A stretch of 64,000 nucleotides of DNA from Trichomonas vaginalis G3. Lineage: Eukaryota > Parabasalia > Trichomonadida > Trichomonadidae. Positions 19,250 to 29,927 of this stretch are shown in pieces. The notes under the pieces were generated by a model. The model saw only the letters and a program-made list of their open reading frames with translations, ran no database searches and was not told the DNA's origin. The translations under genes and the position numbers were made by a program. The stretch lies in the NCBI RefSeq assembly GCF_026262505.1, contig NC_067206.1, forward strand, positions 15,372,205 to 15,436,204, read 5' to 3'. The first letter of the stretch is position 1. The number at the start of each line of letters is the position of its first letter.

Positions 19250-19311
19250 CCGATAACATTTACAAAATATTAAATTTATTTTGTAAATTTTCCAAAAGCC
19301 TTAGTACCAAT
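19250..19311. repeat. 112-bp tandem array, first (partial) unit
   Basis: Starts AGCGTAAGAACCGATAAC and runs to ACCAAT, where the next element interrupts it. The unit contains a short palindrome around TTTACAAAATATTAAATTTA. Confidence 0.85.
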
Positions 19312-20763
19312 CTTATATACGAAAAAAAGAGATCTGACATTGTGTCAGATCTCAGTAAAAGTGACATTTACATGTCAAAAAAATAGAATGAGTTTAAGTA
19401 ATTAAAATTGAGGGTGAGAGTAGTATTGTATGAAATAATATCTCTCACCCTCCAATTCATCCTATGGCGCCGAAAAAATTTTGGTGAAATGCGACCACAT
19501 TTCACCAAAATTTCTCGGCGCCATATAGAGAACTAGAGCCTGTGAGGTACTGATACTATCCATGTACCTCGCAGGCTCTAGTTCCAAGCCAAAATGGCTA
19601 AAAATTGCCCGCAATTGTTCACATTGCGGGCAATTTTTAGCCATTTTGGCTGGGAATTGGAGGGTGAGAGTAGTATTGTATGAAATAATATCTCTCACCC
19701 TCCAATTCATCCTATGGCGCCGAAAAAATTTTGGTGAAATGCGACCACATTTCACCAAAATTTCTCGGCGCCATATAGAGAACTAGAGCCTGTGAGGTAC
19801 TGATACTATCCATGTACCTCGCAGGCTCTAGTTCCAAGCCAAAATGGCTAAAAATTGCCCGCAATTGTTCACATTGCGGGCAATTTTTAGCCATTTTGGC
19901 TGGAATTGGAGGGTGAGAGTAGTATTGTATGAAATAATATCTCTCACCCTCCAATTCATCCTATGGCGCCGAAAAAATTTTGGTGAAATGCGACCACATT
20001 TCACCAAAATTTCTCGGCGCCATATAGAGAACTAGAGCCTGTGAGGTACTGATACTATCCATGTACCTCGCAGGCTCTAGTTCCAAGCCAAAATGGCTAA
20101 AAATTGCCCGCAATTGTTCACATTGCGGGCAATTTTTAGCCATTTTGGCTGGGAATTGGAGGGTGAGAGTAGTATTGTATGAAATAATATCTCTCACCCT
20201 CCAATTCATCCTATGGCGCCGAAAAAATTTTGGTGAAATGCGACCACATTTCACCAAAATTTCTCGGCGCCATATAGAGAACTAGAGCCTGTGAGGTACT
20301 GATACTATCCATGTACCTCGCAGGCTCTAGTTCCAAGCCAAAATGGCTAAAAATTGCCCGCAATTGTTCACATTGCGGGCAATTTTTAGCCATTTTGGCT
20401 GGGAATTGGAGGGTGAGAGTAGTATTGTATGAAATAATATCTCTCACCCTCCAATTCATCCTATGGCGCCGAAAAAATTTTGGTGAAATGCGACCACATT
20501 TCACCAAAATTTCTCGGCGCCATATAGAGAACTAGAGCCTGTGAGGTACTGATACTAGCCATGTACCTCGCAGGCTCTAGTTCCAAGCCAAAATGGCTAA
20601 AAATTGCCCGCAATTGTTCACATTCCCATCTTTGTTGGTAAGACGAAGAATATGAAATAAATTATGAAGAAGATAATGATGAATAAAATATCACTTTTTA
20701 TATTTTTGACACGTAAAGGTGTCACTTTTCTGTCAAACTGTTTTTATCGTTTTCGTATATAAC
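19312..20763. mobile_element. Non-autonomous integrase-family element with 6-bp TSD
   Basis: Tips CTTATATACGAAAA and, inverted, GTTATATACGAAAACG. Exact 6-bp flanks ACCAAT (19306-19311, 20764-20769) inside a 112-bp repeat unit whose uninterrupted neighbours show the empty site. The interior is an array of palindrome tetrads plus the last acidic codons of the integrase gene (about 20640-20690). It is therefore a shortened relative of 6521-12496. Confidence 0.9.
19408..20625. repeat. Tandem array of palindrome tetrads (about 250-bp unit, nearly five copies)
   Basis: Each unit is H1-H4-H3-H2: arms GGAGGGTGAGAG, TATGGCGCCGAAAA, GAACTAGAGCCTG and AGCCAAAATGGC. Copies are nearly identical with a period of 249-250 bp. 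This makes a run of about 20 consecutive hairpins. Repeated small frames on both strands here are by-products of the repeat. Confidence 0.95.
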
Positions 20764-21015
20764 ACCAATGTAATATAAATGTTCCAAAAATACCATCCCT
20801 CCTTCCAAAAGCGTAAGAACCGATAACATTTACAAAATATTAAATTTATTTTGTAAATTTTCCAAAAGCCTTAGTACCAATGTAATATAAATGCTCCAAA
20901 AATACCATCCCTCCTTCCAAAAGCGTAAGAACCGATAACATTTACAAAATATTAAATTTATTTTGTAAATTTTCCAAAAGCCTTAGTACCAATGTAATAT
21001 AAATGCTCCAAAAAT
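20764..21015. repeat. 112-bp tandem array, second block
   Basis: About two and a quarter units of the same repeat as 19250-19311. It ends with AAAAAT, the left 6-bp duplication of the next element. Confidence 0.9.
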
Positions 21016-21255
21016 GTTGTAAACGAAAACGATAAAAATAGTTTGACAGAAAAGTGACACTTTACATGACAAAAAATAGAGCCTTACTTTTGAGATACTT
21101 GAGATTGAAACTTGTTGTGCATGAAAATTCGGTTCACGTCACTTCTGACAAAAAGTGACAAGTTTACATGGCAAAAATATATAGGGTATTTTTTTTAAAA
21201 GTAGTTATCTTTATATATAAAAATAAAACTTTTGATATATTTGAGTAGTTAGTAT

Positions 21256-21304
21256 ACATATCTTCAGTACGGTGGCACTGCGCGCCATCTTACCGAAGAT
21301 ATGT
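21256..21304. repeat. Polinton A tip hairpin (left copy)
   Basis: Perfect 10-bp outer stem ACATATCTTC / GAAGATATGT with a GC-rich, partly paired top (GGTGGC against GCGCCATC). The mirror copy is at 43578-43626. See P0 and B for the same shape with other sequence. Confidence 0.7.
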
Positions 21305-21558
21305 CAACCTGACACTTTACAAAACCACTAACGTATATTTTACATCGCAGATGCAATATTTCTAATAACCTTAAACTATTTCTGCCACGTAAAGTATTTA
21401 TCACATAAACCACCTCATCTCACCTCTCTGTACGTTATATATTGTGCGCAGGTCATTGCCCATGGCAACTCCCCGCGACACAATGCACGTGCATGAAAAA
21501 ATAAACGTTCTCACTAACGTTCTCACTAACGTTCTCACTAACGTACACACTAACGTTC

Positions 21559-21895
21559 TCATTTACAAAAGTATTGCAACTCTTTCCATTGTTGTGCTTC
21601 ACATAATAGTTCATATTCTTCAGTATCACTACTGTCGCTCCAATCGTCTGAGTCAAAGTCACTGTCATAATTAATGTTAGTAAGTTTTGACAAAGCTAAT
21701 GAAACACGCTTACCGTTTGTATCTACTGCTTGTATATATCTTCCATTATGTTTGCTATCATAAACGCTCAAACTAACTTTACCCTTTCTCCCTCGTATCT
21801 GATAGAATGTATTTTCACGAGGAACGAAGAACAAATTCTTGAACTCATGACCGTTGTAGTTTGTTATTTCAATAGTTTTCGTCATTACATCCAAA
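21559..21895 (-). CDS. TIR-encoded small Polinton protein, left copy
   Basis: 111 residues from MTKTIEITNYNGHEF; a longer upstream start is possible but the Met after the promoter-like TTTTATTTTTA is preferred. Middle part KVSLSVYDSKHNGRYI, Asp/Ser-rich stretch (SDFDSDDWSDSSDTEE) near the end. It lies wholly inside the TIR, so the element carries two identical copies facing inward to outward. A related 94-residue protein occupies the same place in Polinton B (46492-46776). Function unknown; a beta-rich fold is likely from the alternating hydrophobic pattern. Confidence 0.65.
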
Positions 21896-21934
21896 TAAAA
21901 ATTTTCAGTAAAAATAAAACTAACGTTAAAAATT

Positions 21935-22177
21935 TTATTCCTCACTGTCGTCTGCTTTCTCCAACTCTTCTAGCTTCTTCCTAAGTTTAGTAATGTTGTC
22001 CTCATGAAGTTTAATCTTTCTCAAAATTCCTTCTTTATCTAATGGTTGCTTTATCTTTCTAAACTGAACTCTACCATCCTTCATAGTATGAACGTAAAAA
22101 CCTTCTGGAACCGCTCCTGATTTAATGTATTCTACCAAAAACTTTTGTTTCATTGCTTCAGTGACTTTAGTCGTCAT
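21935..22177 (-). CDS. Small conserved Polinton protein, KDGR-RK-PL motif
   Basis: 80 residues, MTTKVTEAMKQKFLVEYIKS at the start. FYVHTMKDGRVQF plus RKIKQPL form a compact motif that recurs in the larger protein at 24300-24737 (FYYVSQSKDGKIYVRKRKVPL-like), so the two share a domain. The second half is a charged helix with heptad spacing. Homologues at 15623-15865 and 46930-47166. It is the first gene inside the left TIR and is followed by the capsid cluster in the same direction. Role unknown, probably virion-related. Confidence 0.7.
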   Translation of the reverse strand: MTTKVTEAMKQKFLVEYIKSGAVPEGFYVHTMKDGRVQFRKIKQPLDKEGILRKIKLHEDNITKLRKKLEELEKADDSEE

Positions 22178-22226
22178 TTTACTCTAAATAAAAATTTTAA
22201 TATTAAATAAAAATAACGTTATTTTT

Positions 22227-22667
22227 TCAGTAAGGAAACGCAGGAGTTTTACGATTTATTTGAGGAGTAGGTTCTGGTTTAAATGTTGGAGTCGGTTTTG
22301 GAGTTGACTTTTGAACAGGAGTTTGTACTTTCATAGGTTCAGGAGTCATTGAAGGTTTTGCTTGTGAAGGTGTTGGAGTTTGTTTAACTTCAGCTACTTC
22401 AGTATTATTTATAACATTTGCTTTGTTTCTTTTCAACATCATTACTGCTCCTGCTGTAGCTAGCAAACCTAGTGGGAGACCATATTTTATATAAGGACTT
22501 GACCAAATGCTATTTTTGACAGGAGCTGGTGGAACACCTAACCTTGGTGAGACTGCTCTTTGCCATTGTGCAGCTCGTAAGAAATATTCAATAGGTGCTC
22601 CATAATCGTTTGGTAAAGTTTGTTTCATAGATGGTGAAGGTTCACGAGAGCTTGATGAAGAACTCAT
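22227..22667 (-). CDS. Single-pass membrane Polinton protein with Pro-rich tail
   Basis: 146 residues. Ser-rich start (MSSSSSSREPSPSMKQ), a conserved stretch to about residue 55, one hydrophobic segment at about 62-78 (YGLPLGLLATAGAVMML), then a Lys/Pro/Thr-rich tail with TPTPSQAKP-like repeats. The copy in B (47215-47673) is nearly identical apart from extra tail repeats. It directly follows the major capsid gene on the same strand with a spacer of about 30 bases. Likely a virion-associated or host-membrane protein; no known family recognised. Confidence 0.6.
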   Translation of the reverse strand: MSSSSSSREPSPSMKQTLPNDYGAPIEYFLRAAQWQRAVSPRLGVPPAPVKNSIWSSPYIKYGLPLGLLATAGAVMMLKRNKANVINNTEVAEVKQTPTPSQAKPSMTPEPMKVQTPVQKSTPKPTPTFKPEPTPQINRKTPAFPY

Positions 22668-22697
22668 TTATAAGCTTTAAAAATAAACGTTCATCCT

Positions 22698-24272
22698 TTA
22701 TTCCTCACTGTCGTCAGTTGCTAAGTTATAGTCATCTAATCTTATTATTGGGATTCCATTAGCACGCACCTGAATGGCAAAGCAACAATCCCTCATAAAT
22801 CCAATAAGTGGCTTTGGTACATTTTCAGTTGCTAGTTCAATAGGTCCTTTAACAGACAATTTGTATGTTATTGGAGCAGTAGATGTTTGACCTTGCTGGA
22901 AGCAAAAGTCCACTTCTGTTGGAAAACCACATAAGAAATGTGTGTTGTCATAGCTATCCCATTTATGTTCCACACTACCATCATCCACCAATGACCTCAT
23001 AACATCTTCATTAAATCCTATCATATCATTGTTTGTATTGCAAGCGTTCGCAACCATTTCATAAAATACAGGTCCATATGATTTTTCAGGTTCTGCAGGC
23101 ATATTTCCATAAGCTCCCATGGAAAGCTGAAGATATTTAAACTTAGGGTTCTCAAAATTAACATAATAGTTGTCTTTCTTTCTAAATAGTGCCCAAATAC
23201 TTTTAACATTAATAGGCGTATAAGCTGCTGTAAATGTTGCACTTGAACTATCTGTATTCTTTGAGAATGAACCGTCCATAGGAATCCAATCCATAACTTT
23301 AACAGGAAAACATAAAGCCTCGTTTGTATAATGTTCTACAAGTTCTGTATAAATGTTAGGGTCTAAAGAGAATGACTTTGGATGAATGAAACATTCATTA
23401 AAATCCATCTTTGTTCGAAATAGTTGCTGGTTTACAGTTGTAATAGTAACTGTTCCACTAGCTTCTACTGCCTTCGTTATCATAGTGAATGGTTCATTCC
23501 ATGGAACAAATTTATTTGTCGGTGGATTTGAATCTGAAGCAAATGCAACTTTAAGAGTTGGATTGAAAGCAATGATATCATTTACAGATATAGATGTGCA
23601 TTGTAAGGCGTCGCTACTGAACTTTACTTTAAGCTGAATGTTTCCTGCAAAAGCTGGAATAAATCGAATAGCTTCTAATGGAAGGAATCTTCTAACAGGA
23701 ATTCTTAAACGAAGCTTAAAATCAAATGATTTTCCTGCTGTAATTGGACCACTAACAATTTGTCCTGTTCTGCATGTTCCCGAATGACTCCATACATCTT
23801 CATGTCGAGTCTTTGAGAAAACATCTACTTTCTTTATTTGTTCGGTAGTTTGTGAGTTTGAAGTTATATATGCTTCTTCTCTTGCGTTGTCTTGAGAATA
23901 TACGATACGACCATTTGCAAGGATTTGATATCCAGCAACTGCATAGAAAGCGTCATCGAAACCAATCCAAAATCCTGGTGGGTTTGTTTTATTGGAACCT
24001 GAACCAATTTCTTTATCTGCAATAAATTGACCTTCCATTTTATACGTAATGAATGTATTGTAAAGGTCCAACATATTTTCACCAGGAGGTGAGAGATTGA
24101 ATGTTACCCATGTGTTATCTTTAGCAGTTCCAGGTTGTGATGGAATCTTTGCGTCAGAATATTTTCTATTAGTGTCACCAATTTGAACTGCATTGTCTAT
24201 GATATCGAAATATGAGCGAATCTGATGAATATGCTCTGCTGGAGTAAATTCGTTTAACTGTTCGTTCTGCAT
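22698..24272 (-). CDS. Polinton major capsid protein (probable double jelly roll)
   Basis: 524 residues, no membrane segment, mostly beta-type alternating sequence, starting MQNEQLNEFTPAEHIHQIRS. Size, position in a cluster with other conserved capsid-type genes, and near identity between A and B (47704-49277) fit the major capsid protein of Polintons, which adopts a double jelly-roll fold. FAGNIQLKVKFSS and AYGNMPAEPEKSYGP-like strand/loop segments are visible. The assignment is from context and length, not from a domain search. The frame looks whole. Confidence 0.72.
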   Translation of the reverse strand: MQNEQLNEFTPAEHIHQIRSYFDIIDNAVQIGDTNRKYSDAKIPSQPGTAKDNTWVTFNLSPPGENMLDLYNTFITYKMEGQFIADKEIGSGSNKTNPPGFWIGFDDAFYAVAGYQILANGRIVYSQDNAREEAYITSNSQTTEQIKKVDVFSKTRHEDVWSHSGTCRTGQIVSGPITAGKSFDFKLRLRIPVRRFLPLEAIRFIPAFAGNIQLKVKFSSDALQCTSISVNDIIAFNPTLKVAFASDSNPPTNKFVPWNEPFTMITKAVEASGTVTITTVNQQLFRTKMDFNECFIHPKSFSLDPNIYTELVEHYTNEALCFPVKVMDWIPMDGSFSKNTDSSSATFTAAYTPINVKSIWALFRKKDNYYVNFENPKFKYLQLSMGAYGNMPAEPEKSYGPVFYEMVANACNTNNDMIGFNEDVMRSLVDDGSVEHKWDSYDNTHFLCGFPTEVDFCFQQGQTSTAPITYKLSVKGPIELATENVPKPLIGFMRDCCFAIQVRANGIPIIRLDDYNLATDDSEE

Positions 24273-24299
24273 GTATTTACTTCAGATAAAAATATCTAT

Positions 24300-24737
24300 T
24301 TACTTCATTATTCTCACTCTTCTTCTTGGCATTCGTGGTGGAAGTTGTTTCTTGACATTTTCAATGAACTGTACATTCTCTTTTGTCTCAACTTCTTTCA
24401 CTGGTGGGTCAGGGTTCTTTGACTCGGTTTGTTTTTCAATGAAATTCACGAACTTTGCAATAAGCTCTTGGTTCGTTATTGAAAGAACATCTGGCTTCTT
24501 TTCTTCTTGTTCTTTTGGTGGCTCAGTTTGTACAGAAGGTTTTATATGGGCTTCGTGGGCTTCGCCCTCGGTGCCATGCACCTTAATGTTGTCGCTTTCT
24601 GCATTCGCTAATGGAACCTTTCTTTTTCTTACATATATTTTACCATCTTTACTCTGACTTACATAATAGAAAGGATGTTGTATTCCTCTTGCGTCATTTA
24701 ATATAATAGACTCTCGTTCTGATTTTGACAAGCTCAT
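24300..24737 (-). CDS. Polinton structural-cluster protein with basic C-terminus
   Basis: 145 residues. The N-terminal half shares the KDGKIYVRKRKVPL motif with the 80-residue protein at 21935-22177. A middle segment carries VHGTEGEAHEAH, encoded by a GC-rich double hairpin (24557-24582); the B copy (49305-49739) has a decayed form. A helical segment (LSITNQELIAKFVNFIEKQ) and an Arg-rich end (MPRRRVRIMK) follow. Located 27 bases from the major capsid gene start, same strand. Possibly a DNA-binding capsid component; unproven. Confidence 0.6.
   Translation of the reverse strand: MSLSKSERESIILNDARGIQHPFYYVSQSKDGKIYVRKRKVPLANAESDNIKVHGTEGEAHEAHIKPSVQTEPPKEQEEKKPDVLSITNQELIAKFVNFIEKQTESKNPDPPVKEVETKENVQFIENVKKQLPPRMPRRRVRIMK
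24557..24582. repeat. GC double hairpin 1
   Basis: GGGC-TTC-GCCC followed by GGTGC-CAT-GCACC, inside the gene at 24300-24737. Confidence 0.75.
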
Positions 24738-24782
24738 TTTACATCGGTTAAAGTTTTAAGTTAGTTTTTTATCTACAGTCAA

Positions 24783-25139
24783 ATGACTCAGACAAGTCAT
24801 ATGGACAAGACCCAAGGGGTCATAGATGTTGAAGCATTGAAGAAAGAAATTCGCGAGCAAATTTTATCCGAACTGAAGGAACAAAAACAAGAACAAAAGC
24901 CAGAGAGACCAAAGAGAAAACTTAGTGAAAAACAACTAGCTGCATTAGCTGCTGGAAGACAGAAGAACCCACGTTTGCTGGCGAAAAAAGCTAGAGAAGA
25001 AGCAAAAGCAAAGGAAGAACAAAAGCAAAGGAAGCTGAAGCAAAGAAAGAGTAAATGGTTTATTTTTATCCGAATTAAATGTATAGACAAATACCTTTAT
25101 CTGTTGCGTTCAGCAGTGAAAACCCTGACGTCAAAATAA
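24783..25139 (+). CDS. Charged helical Polinton protein
   Basis: 118 residues, divergent from the capsid cluster. A predicted helix (VEALKKEIREQILSELKEQ) is followed by a Lys/Arg/Pro stretch and KLSEKQLAALAAGRQKNP, then Lys/Glu/Ala-rich repeats. Basic and helical, so a DNA-condensing or scaffold role is conceivable. Its end overlaps the next gene's start at 25079; the B counterpart (49785-50044) ends earlier, so the C-terminal 30 residues here may not be original. Not a recognised family. Confidence 0.45.
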   Translation: MTQTSHMDKTQGVIDVEALKKEIREQILSELKEQKQEQKPERPKRKLSEKQLAALAAGRQKNPRLLAKKAREEAKAKEEQKQRKLKQRKSKWFIFIRIKCIDKYLYLLRSAVKTLTSK

Positions 25140-25937
25140 AGGGGAACAGAGTAACGTTTAAGTTTCCAACAGACTGGATTGTGAACATAAATGAAGAGAA
25201 GTACATTGGCATAACATCTATGTATATAACACGTGCTTTCAGAAAGGTTGACTTTATACTTCAAGTCGAGATAGAAAATGACGAACAGTCTTTAAGCGCC
25301 CAAAACATTCACATATACAAATACTTTAAAGACGATACAACATTGTTGCAATGTATGATTTCATTTAATGAGATGTTCGAGAAAAAGTTTCAATATTGAA
25401 GTACAAACTTTACAGCCTTTACGTGAGTTTCTTGCACAACTGAAAGAAGAAGGTAGTCAGCCACAACTTATAGACTTTCATTATGAATTTAATGAAAATG
25501 AAGATGGAACACATGACTGTCAATTCATTGTATTCTCACCATTCAATGAAGTCGCTAAAAAGAAAGAAAATCCATTACGTATAAGGTTTCAAATCTCTGA
25601 ACCCAATGATGATTTTAAGAATGTTTTCAATTATGATGCAATGCTTCCGAGGAAAAATGAATTTTCAAAGATTGTAACACCTGGCATTTGGGATAGAAAG
25701 CAAGCAATACTTTACTCTAATATAGCCAAAGGCGTTGAAAATGAGTTCATTGGTCATACAAGAACTTCACCACTTCCTAACCCTAAATACTATAAATTAA
25801 CTGGCTTCAATCGTGAGTTTTGGATAGACATGTTCTCCACTCATGACCATAAATGTCCAGTGTTCTTGCCTCCAGATGGGAAGGACTGTCTCTACATTGA
25901 AGCACAACTCTTAAACTCTACCATCGCAGTATTGTAA
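25079..25937 (+). pseudogene. Minor capsid/penton-like protein 1, broken
   Basis: Begins MYRQIPLSVAFSSENPDV. Beta-rich throughout, ending CPVFLPPDGKDCLYIEAQLL, a motif shared with the end of the 41306-42187 protein (LPKDGKDGLIIEM). The two are therefore likely paralogues among Polinton minor capsid or spike proteins. A closely similar gene is in B at 50069-50925. Both copies are broken, about one break each. The penton assignment is inference from genome position and beta-rich sequence. Confidence 0.5.
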
Positions 25938-26083
25938 AATCTACGCTAGCTTTATTTTTATCACGAATGACCTCATTGCTGACAAAAATAAATGACCTCA
26001 TTCATGACCTCATTCATGACCTCATTCATGACCTCATTGCTGACAAAAATAAGCCGCTAGCGGCAAGGGCGAAGCCCATGACC
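25938..26083. repeat. Intergenic short repeats with GC double hairpin
   Basis: GACCTCATT-type 11-12 bp direct repeats (25968-26040) between two convergent genes, then a double hairpin GCCGCTAGCGGC plus GGGCGAAGCCC at 26053-26077. The hairpins could end transcription of both genes. Confidence 0.7.
26053..26077. repeat. GC double hairpin 2
   Basis: GCCGCTAGCGGC, AA, GGGCGAAGCCC; intergenic. A partly lost copy is at 50937-50957 in B. Confidence 0.8.
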
Positions 26084-29000
26084 TCAGAACTTCAACTTAC
26101 GAATAAAGCTTGTTTTAGTCGTTATTGAAAAGTTGAACTTTTCAGCAAAGCAAGGTTGACATGACTTACATAAGTCGAATGCAATCTCTTGACCATCATA
26201 AAGTGCTTTGTAAAGTTTCATTAAACTGAACTCAGAGTCTTTGTCAAATTTTCCTTGCGGAACCATTAAACCTTTATCTTCATCATAGAAACACTGAACA
26301 GAGTCAGGAAACATTTCATTAGCGGTTAAAGCAATAACATCTTGCTTCACGCCTTTCATTCTGCAGTGAAATGCAACTTCATTTAAATCGTTAGTGAGTA
26401 AGTCTATGTAGGTCTTCTTTCCACAGAAAATACTTTTATAAGCTAAACTTTGTTTTCCAGGTGTTATTTCTGCAAAGTCACTATGAAACTGACCAAGGTT
26501 TTTACCAATGAGAACTCTTCCATAACGTTTCTCAAACTCTTCAGCTAAACGAGGGATATCTTCATTGTAGAGATGCATACTGTCCGTATCGCTATAAAAG
26601 ATGTCCATTCCTAAGTCTTCAGCAGTACAGAATACTTCATTCATAATACGTTTTGACATAGACAGAATATTAACACCAAGTGGACAGAAGTTAAAGTGTC
26701 TGCAAATGCTTTTCGTTAGCTTGAAAATAGTTTTATCTGAACCATCCAAACCTTCGAACTTCACTATATGGTTGTAATTTCTTATAGCATATCTTATAGC
26801 ATCTTTGTCATCTACTATGGTTATTTTTGACTCAATAGGAGATAGAATAGTTTTGCCATAAATGCTGTTCAGAATGAGTTTTATAATTTCTTGTAAGGGG
26901 TTTTCTTCTTTCTTATACTTTAACCTTAACTCAAACAACTTCTTTACTTCATCTCTTATTCTCATATCTCTGTTTCCATCGTAATAGTATCCTTGCAACA
27001 CTTCACATTTGACACCTTGATATTTTATGAGGTCTTGTAATGTTATATGGTCAACATACATTAAACAGCAAGTGTTTGAACTTCTTGGAACGTTAAGTTC
27101 TGGATTTAGTTCAGGGTCACAAACTATTAAAGGAAAGTGTCTATGTATACCAATCTCTGTTATCTTAATGAGAACAAAGAAGCCAGACATAAACTTTTCA
27201 CCAATGGGTTCCTTTTGGTCGTCATTGAATAAATGTCTCATGAGATACTCTGTGCTTAACATTTCTTCCTTCAATACTTTGGAATACCTTCTAAAGTATA
27301 AAGTCTTGCTATAGCTGAGGATATAATGAAACAGCGTCGAAGTCAGCAATGAGTTTCTTTTGCTCTTTTGTTTCATGTTATCTGACAACATACATCTTCC
27401 ACCTTGAATACAGCGTGAAATAAATTCTCTTGGTTTATTTGAGAGGTCATATAAATTTCCATTCGGGAAGTATACTCTGTTCTCAAACAATTTGTTAGCA
27501 ATGAACAAATACTAACGTAGTCATAAACGTTTAAATCAAACTCTTTCAATAAGTCATTGCGGAACTTTACAAAACCTTCTCTTAAAATTCTTACATCTTG
27601 TTTGCAGTAAAACGTGCTATATTTTTCTAAGTCGAAGTGGTTTTCATCTATTCTGCAACCTTTGATGGAATCTATGTTTTTCATGAATGTATCTGCATCG
27701 GATAAACTTACATGCTTCAGAAATGACACCAGTTCTGTTGTCATTTGCTAACAAAACACTGCTGTAGTAGTTTATGGAAATACTTCTTTCGGTCCTGTTT
27801 GTAAGTTAAACATAGCAGGAAATAGTTTAAGCTTCTTATTTATAACACTGTAAGAGTCTTTTATAATAATTGCCCGTCCTTTATATAAACCAGTTATTTG
27901 CATTGTTCGTGAACCTTTAATGATGGGAGTTCCTTTCACTTCTGTCATGTGTCTTAAGATGAAGTTTATGTCATAACTGAGGTTATGGAAATATATTAAA
28001 CTCTTGTCAGGAAGTCTTTCCAAAAATTCTGTTGCACAGTTTTGACCCCAAATGCTTTCACTCACTGAACCATCTTCACTGTCATAACAGATGTTAAAAG
28101 CTTTATGAAAGCCATCTGTGCTACACTCAAAGTCAGCAAAGAAAACGTGCTCAGGAATGAACTTACATTTTTTATTTACTTCTTTTGACTCTGCTTTCTT
28201 CTTCAGTTGTACACAATACTTTGGAGCATATGTCAAATCTTTAAATGGTGCAAGGTTCTGTTTATATAAGTCAGTCGTATATGTGAAAAGTTCTCCATAA
28301 GAAATAGGTTCGAAATATTTGCACTCCCACAATGTTTTCATAACATCCCATAACGGTGTTGTTCTATCATAACGAACTACATATTTTTCTCTCTCTTTGT
28401 ATAAATCTTCATCTGTTTCTCAATGTTCATTCCACCACAAGCTTTGAGAATTTCTATATAGTTCGAATGAATATGTTGTCATTGGTAATCTTTCATTTAG
28501 CATGTAGTGGTCTTCAACAAGAAGTAAGTCAATAGTTCTAACAGTTTCACATTCTTTTGTATATATTCTTTATTTCATTTGGAGTTTGAAATAACCAATG
28601 GTAACATTAAATGCTATACCTGTTGCGTCAGAAATTTCTTGTACTTTACTTTGAGGAAAGTCTCTAACACGAATGACTTCTCTCATGTGGTCAATAGTTT
28701 CTTCATTTACTCCAGCCTGAATGCAAGCATAAACGAAACAATTGTCTCTGTCATAAGTGTTGCAGTTCTTTTGTTCAGTTCATTGAAGATTTGGTAGCGT
28801 TCAAGATTTATAGGTAATGTGCAAAGATACTTCCAGAACTGACCGCTTCTCTTCTTATAAAACTTCTTTTCACCATTTCTTTCCAAAAGCTTTCTATAAG
28901 TGCTGTTTCCTGTTTGCTTAAGAGCTTCCAAAATGGCTTTCTGGTCATTTGTCAGTGTGCTTTCATCTCTATATGGTCTCTTTTTTGGTTTGCCTTTCTT

Positions 29001-29836
29001 TACATCTGACATCGTTAAGCCTTCATATTCTGTTAAATCATACATCTTTATTTCGGTAAGATTCTTTATGTTTGTCAAGAAGAAGTCATAGTGCATTTCA
29101 ACAATACCTGCAGCATTTGCTTCTATCTCTGATATAAAGTTCTCCTTCAAGAGCTGATGTAGTAATGTTCCAATATTATTGAGGTTTAACGTAGAACATT
29201 CATACTTTCCACCAAGTTTATAACATACCATCCATCTCTGTTGGGAGTTTATTTTAATTTCTCTAAGAGTCTCATGAAAACCTTACCGAAATGTTTGTGT
29301 AAGTAGTCTCTGTTTGGTTCATCTAAAGCTTCGATGTTAAAGTCAATGAGTCTATTGCCTGACTTCACATTTCTCTTCCTATTCTCTTCATCTTTCTTTA
29401 ACCATCTCTCACCTTCTTTTGGTTTGTCGTCAATGGAACGAATGACATCGTTAGCTTTGCGAACTTGTTCTATAGCACTTTTAAACATCTCTCTTCTCTG
29501 TTGTTTCAGTGTGTCGTCTCTTCTTCTTGTTTCACCAACGTTTGCATTTGTTATGTCAAACATCTCTCTTCTTACTTCATGAGGTACTGAACGTCTATGA
29601 TATAAGTCAATAGCAACGTCATTTAAAGGAAATGCTATTGCATGGACTTCGTCCTCGCCGCGTTGCGGCTTTATGAACTCATGAATTCTATCATAATTTA
29701 TTGCACCATTATAGTCTTTAATGAAGTCAGCGAGTGCTTTTTTGTTTGTTGCGTAATGCTTTGCAACATCTATATTAGCTTCTGTAAGAAGTTGTTTTAT
29801 TTCCGAGTGTTCTAACTTAGACAACTTCCGATACAT
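26084..29836 (-). pseudogene. Protein-primed-type DNA polymerase B of Polinton A, broken
   Basis: Spans about 1,250 codons on the minus strand, starting MYRKLSKLEH. Visible family motifs are the exonuclease blocks FFADFECSTD, FHNLSYDINFIL and YCKQDVRIL, and polymerase motifs KLILNSIYGKTI (B) and FYSDTDSMHLY (C). These are the 3'-5' proofreading and polymerising centres of the family that copies Polinton and adenovirus DNA from a protein primer. The N-terminal third is a Polinton-type extension. The gene is the longest of the element and is broken in about six places. The B copy is at 51005-56399. Confidence 0.88.
29644..29669. repeat. GC double hairpin 3
   Basis: GGACTTCGTCC, TC, GCCGCGTTGCGGC in the polymerase N-terminal region; the same at 56209-56234 in B. 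Inverse of hairpin 8. Confidence 0.85.
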
Positions 29837-29927
29837 CTTTAGTAGGAAATAAAAAAAATATTTTTGAAAAAATTAGATTAGATTTTTTTTAAGTTATTTT
29901 TCAAAATAATTTAATATTTTTATTTTA

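Larger units (their letters stand above)
17276..19250 (+). mobile_element. pogo/Tc1-like (DDE_1) DNA transposon, broken
   Basis: Carries one transposase gene in several frames (17445-19205). Terminal repeats could not be assigned: the left side abuts the P0 remnant and the right side passes into a 112-bp tandem array without a visible TIR. Base composition is richer in G and C than its surroundings, consistent with a later arrival or a different family history. About three frame breaks are seen. Confidence 0.6.
21247..21935. repeat. Polinton A terminal inverted repeat, left
   Basis: Inverse of 42947-43635, both 689 bp. It includes the tip hairpin (21256-21304), runs of CACTAACGTT-type short repeats (about 21505-21555) and a complete small gene. 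The sequence diverges immediately inside 21935. Confidence 0.9.

Noticed and set aside
19408-20625. CRISPR-like array
   Set aside because: Units of 250 bp made of palindromes with no unique spacers; eukaryotic transposon context.
21444-21674. Forward frame with repeated VLTNVLTN residues
   Set aside because: Antisense of the TIR gene and of short CACTAACGTT repeats.
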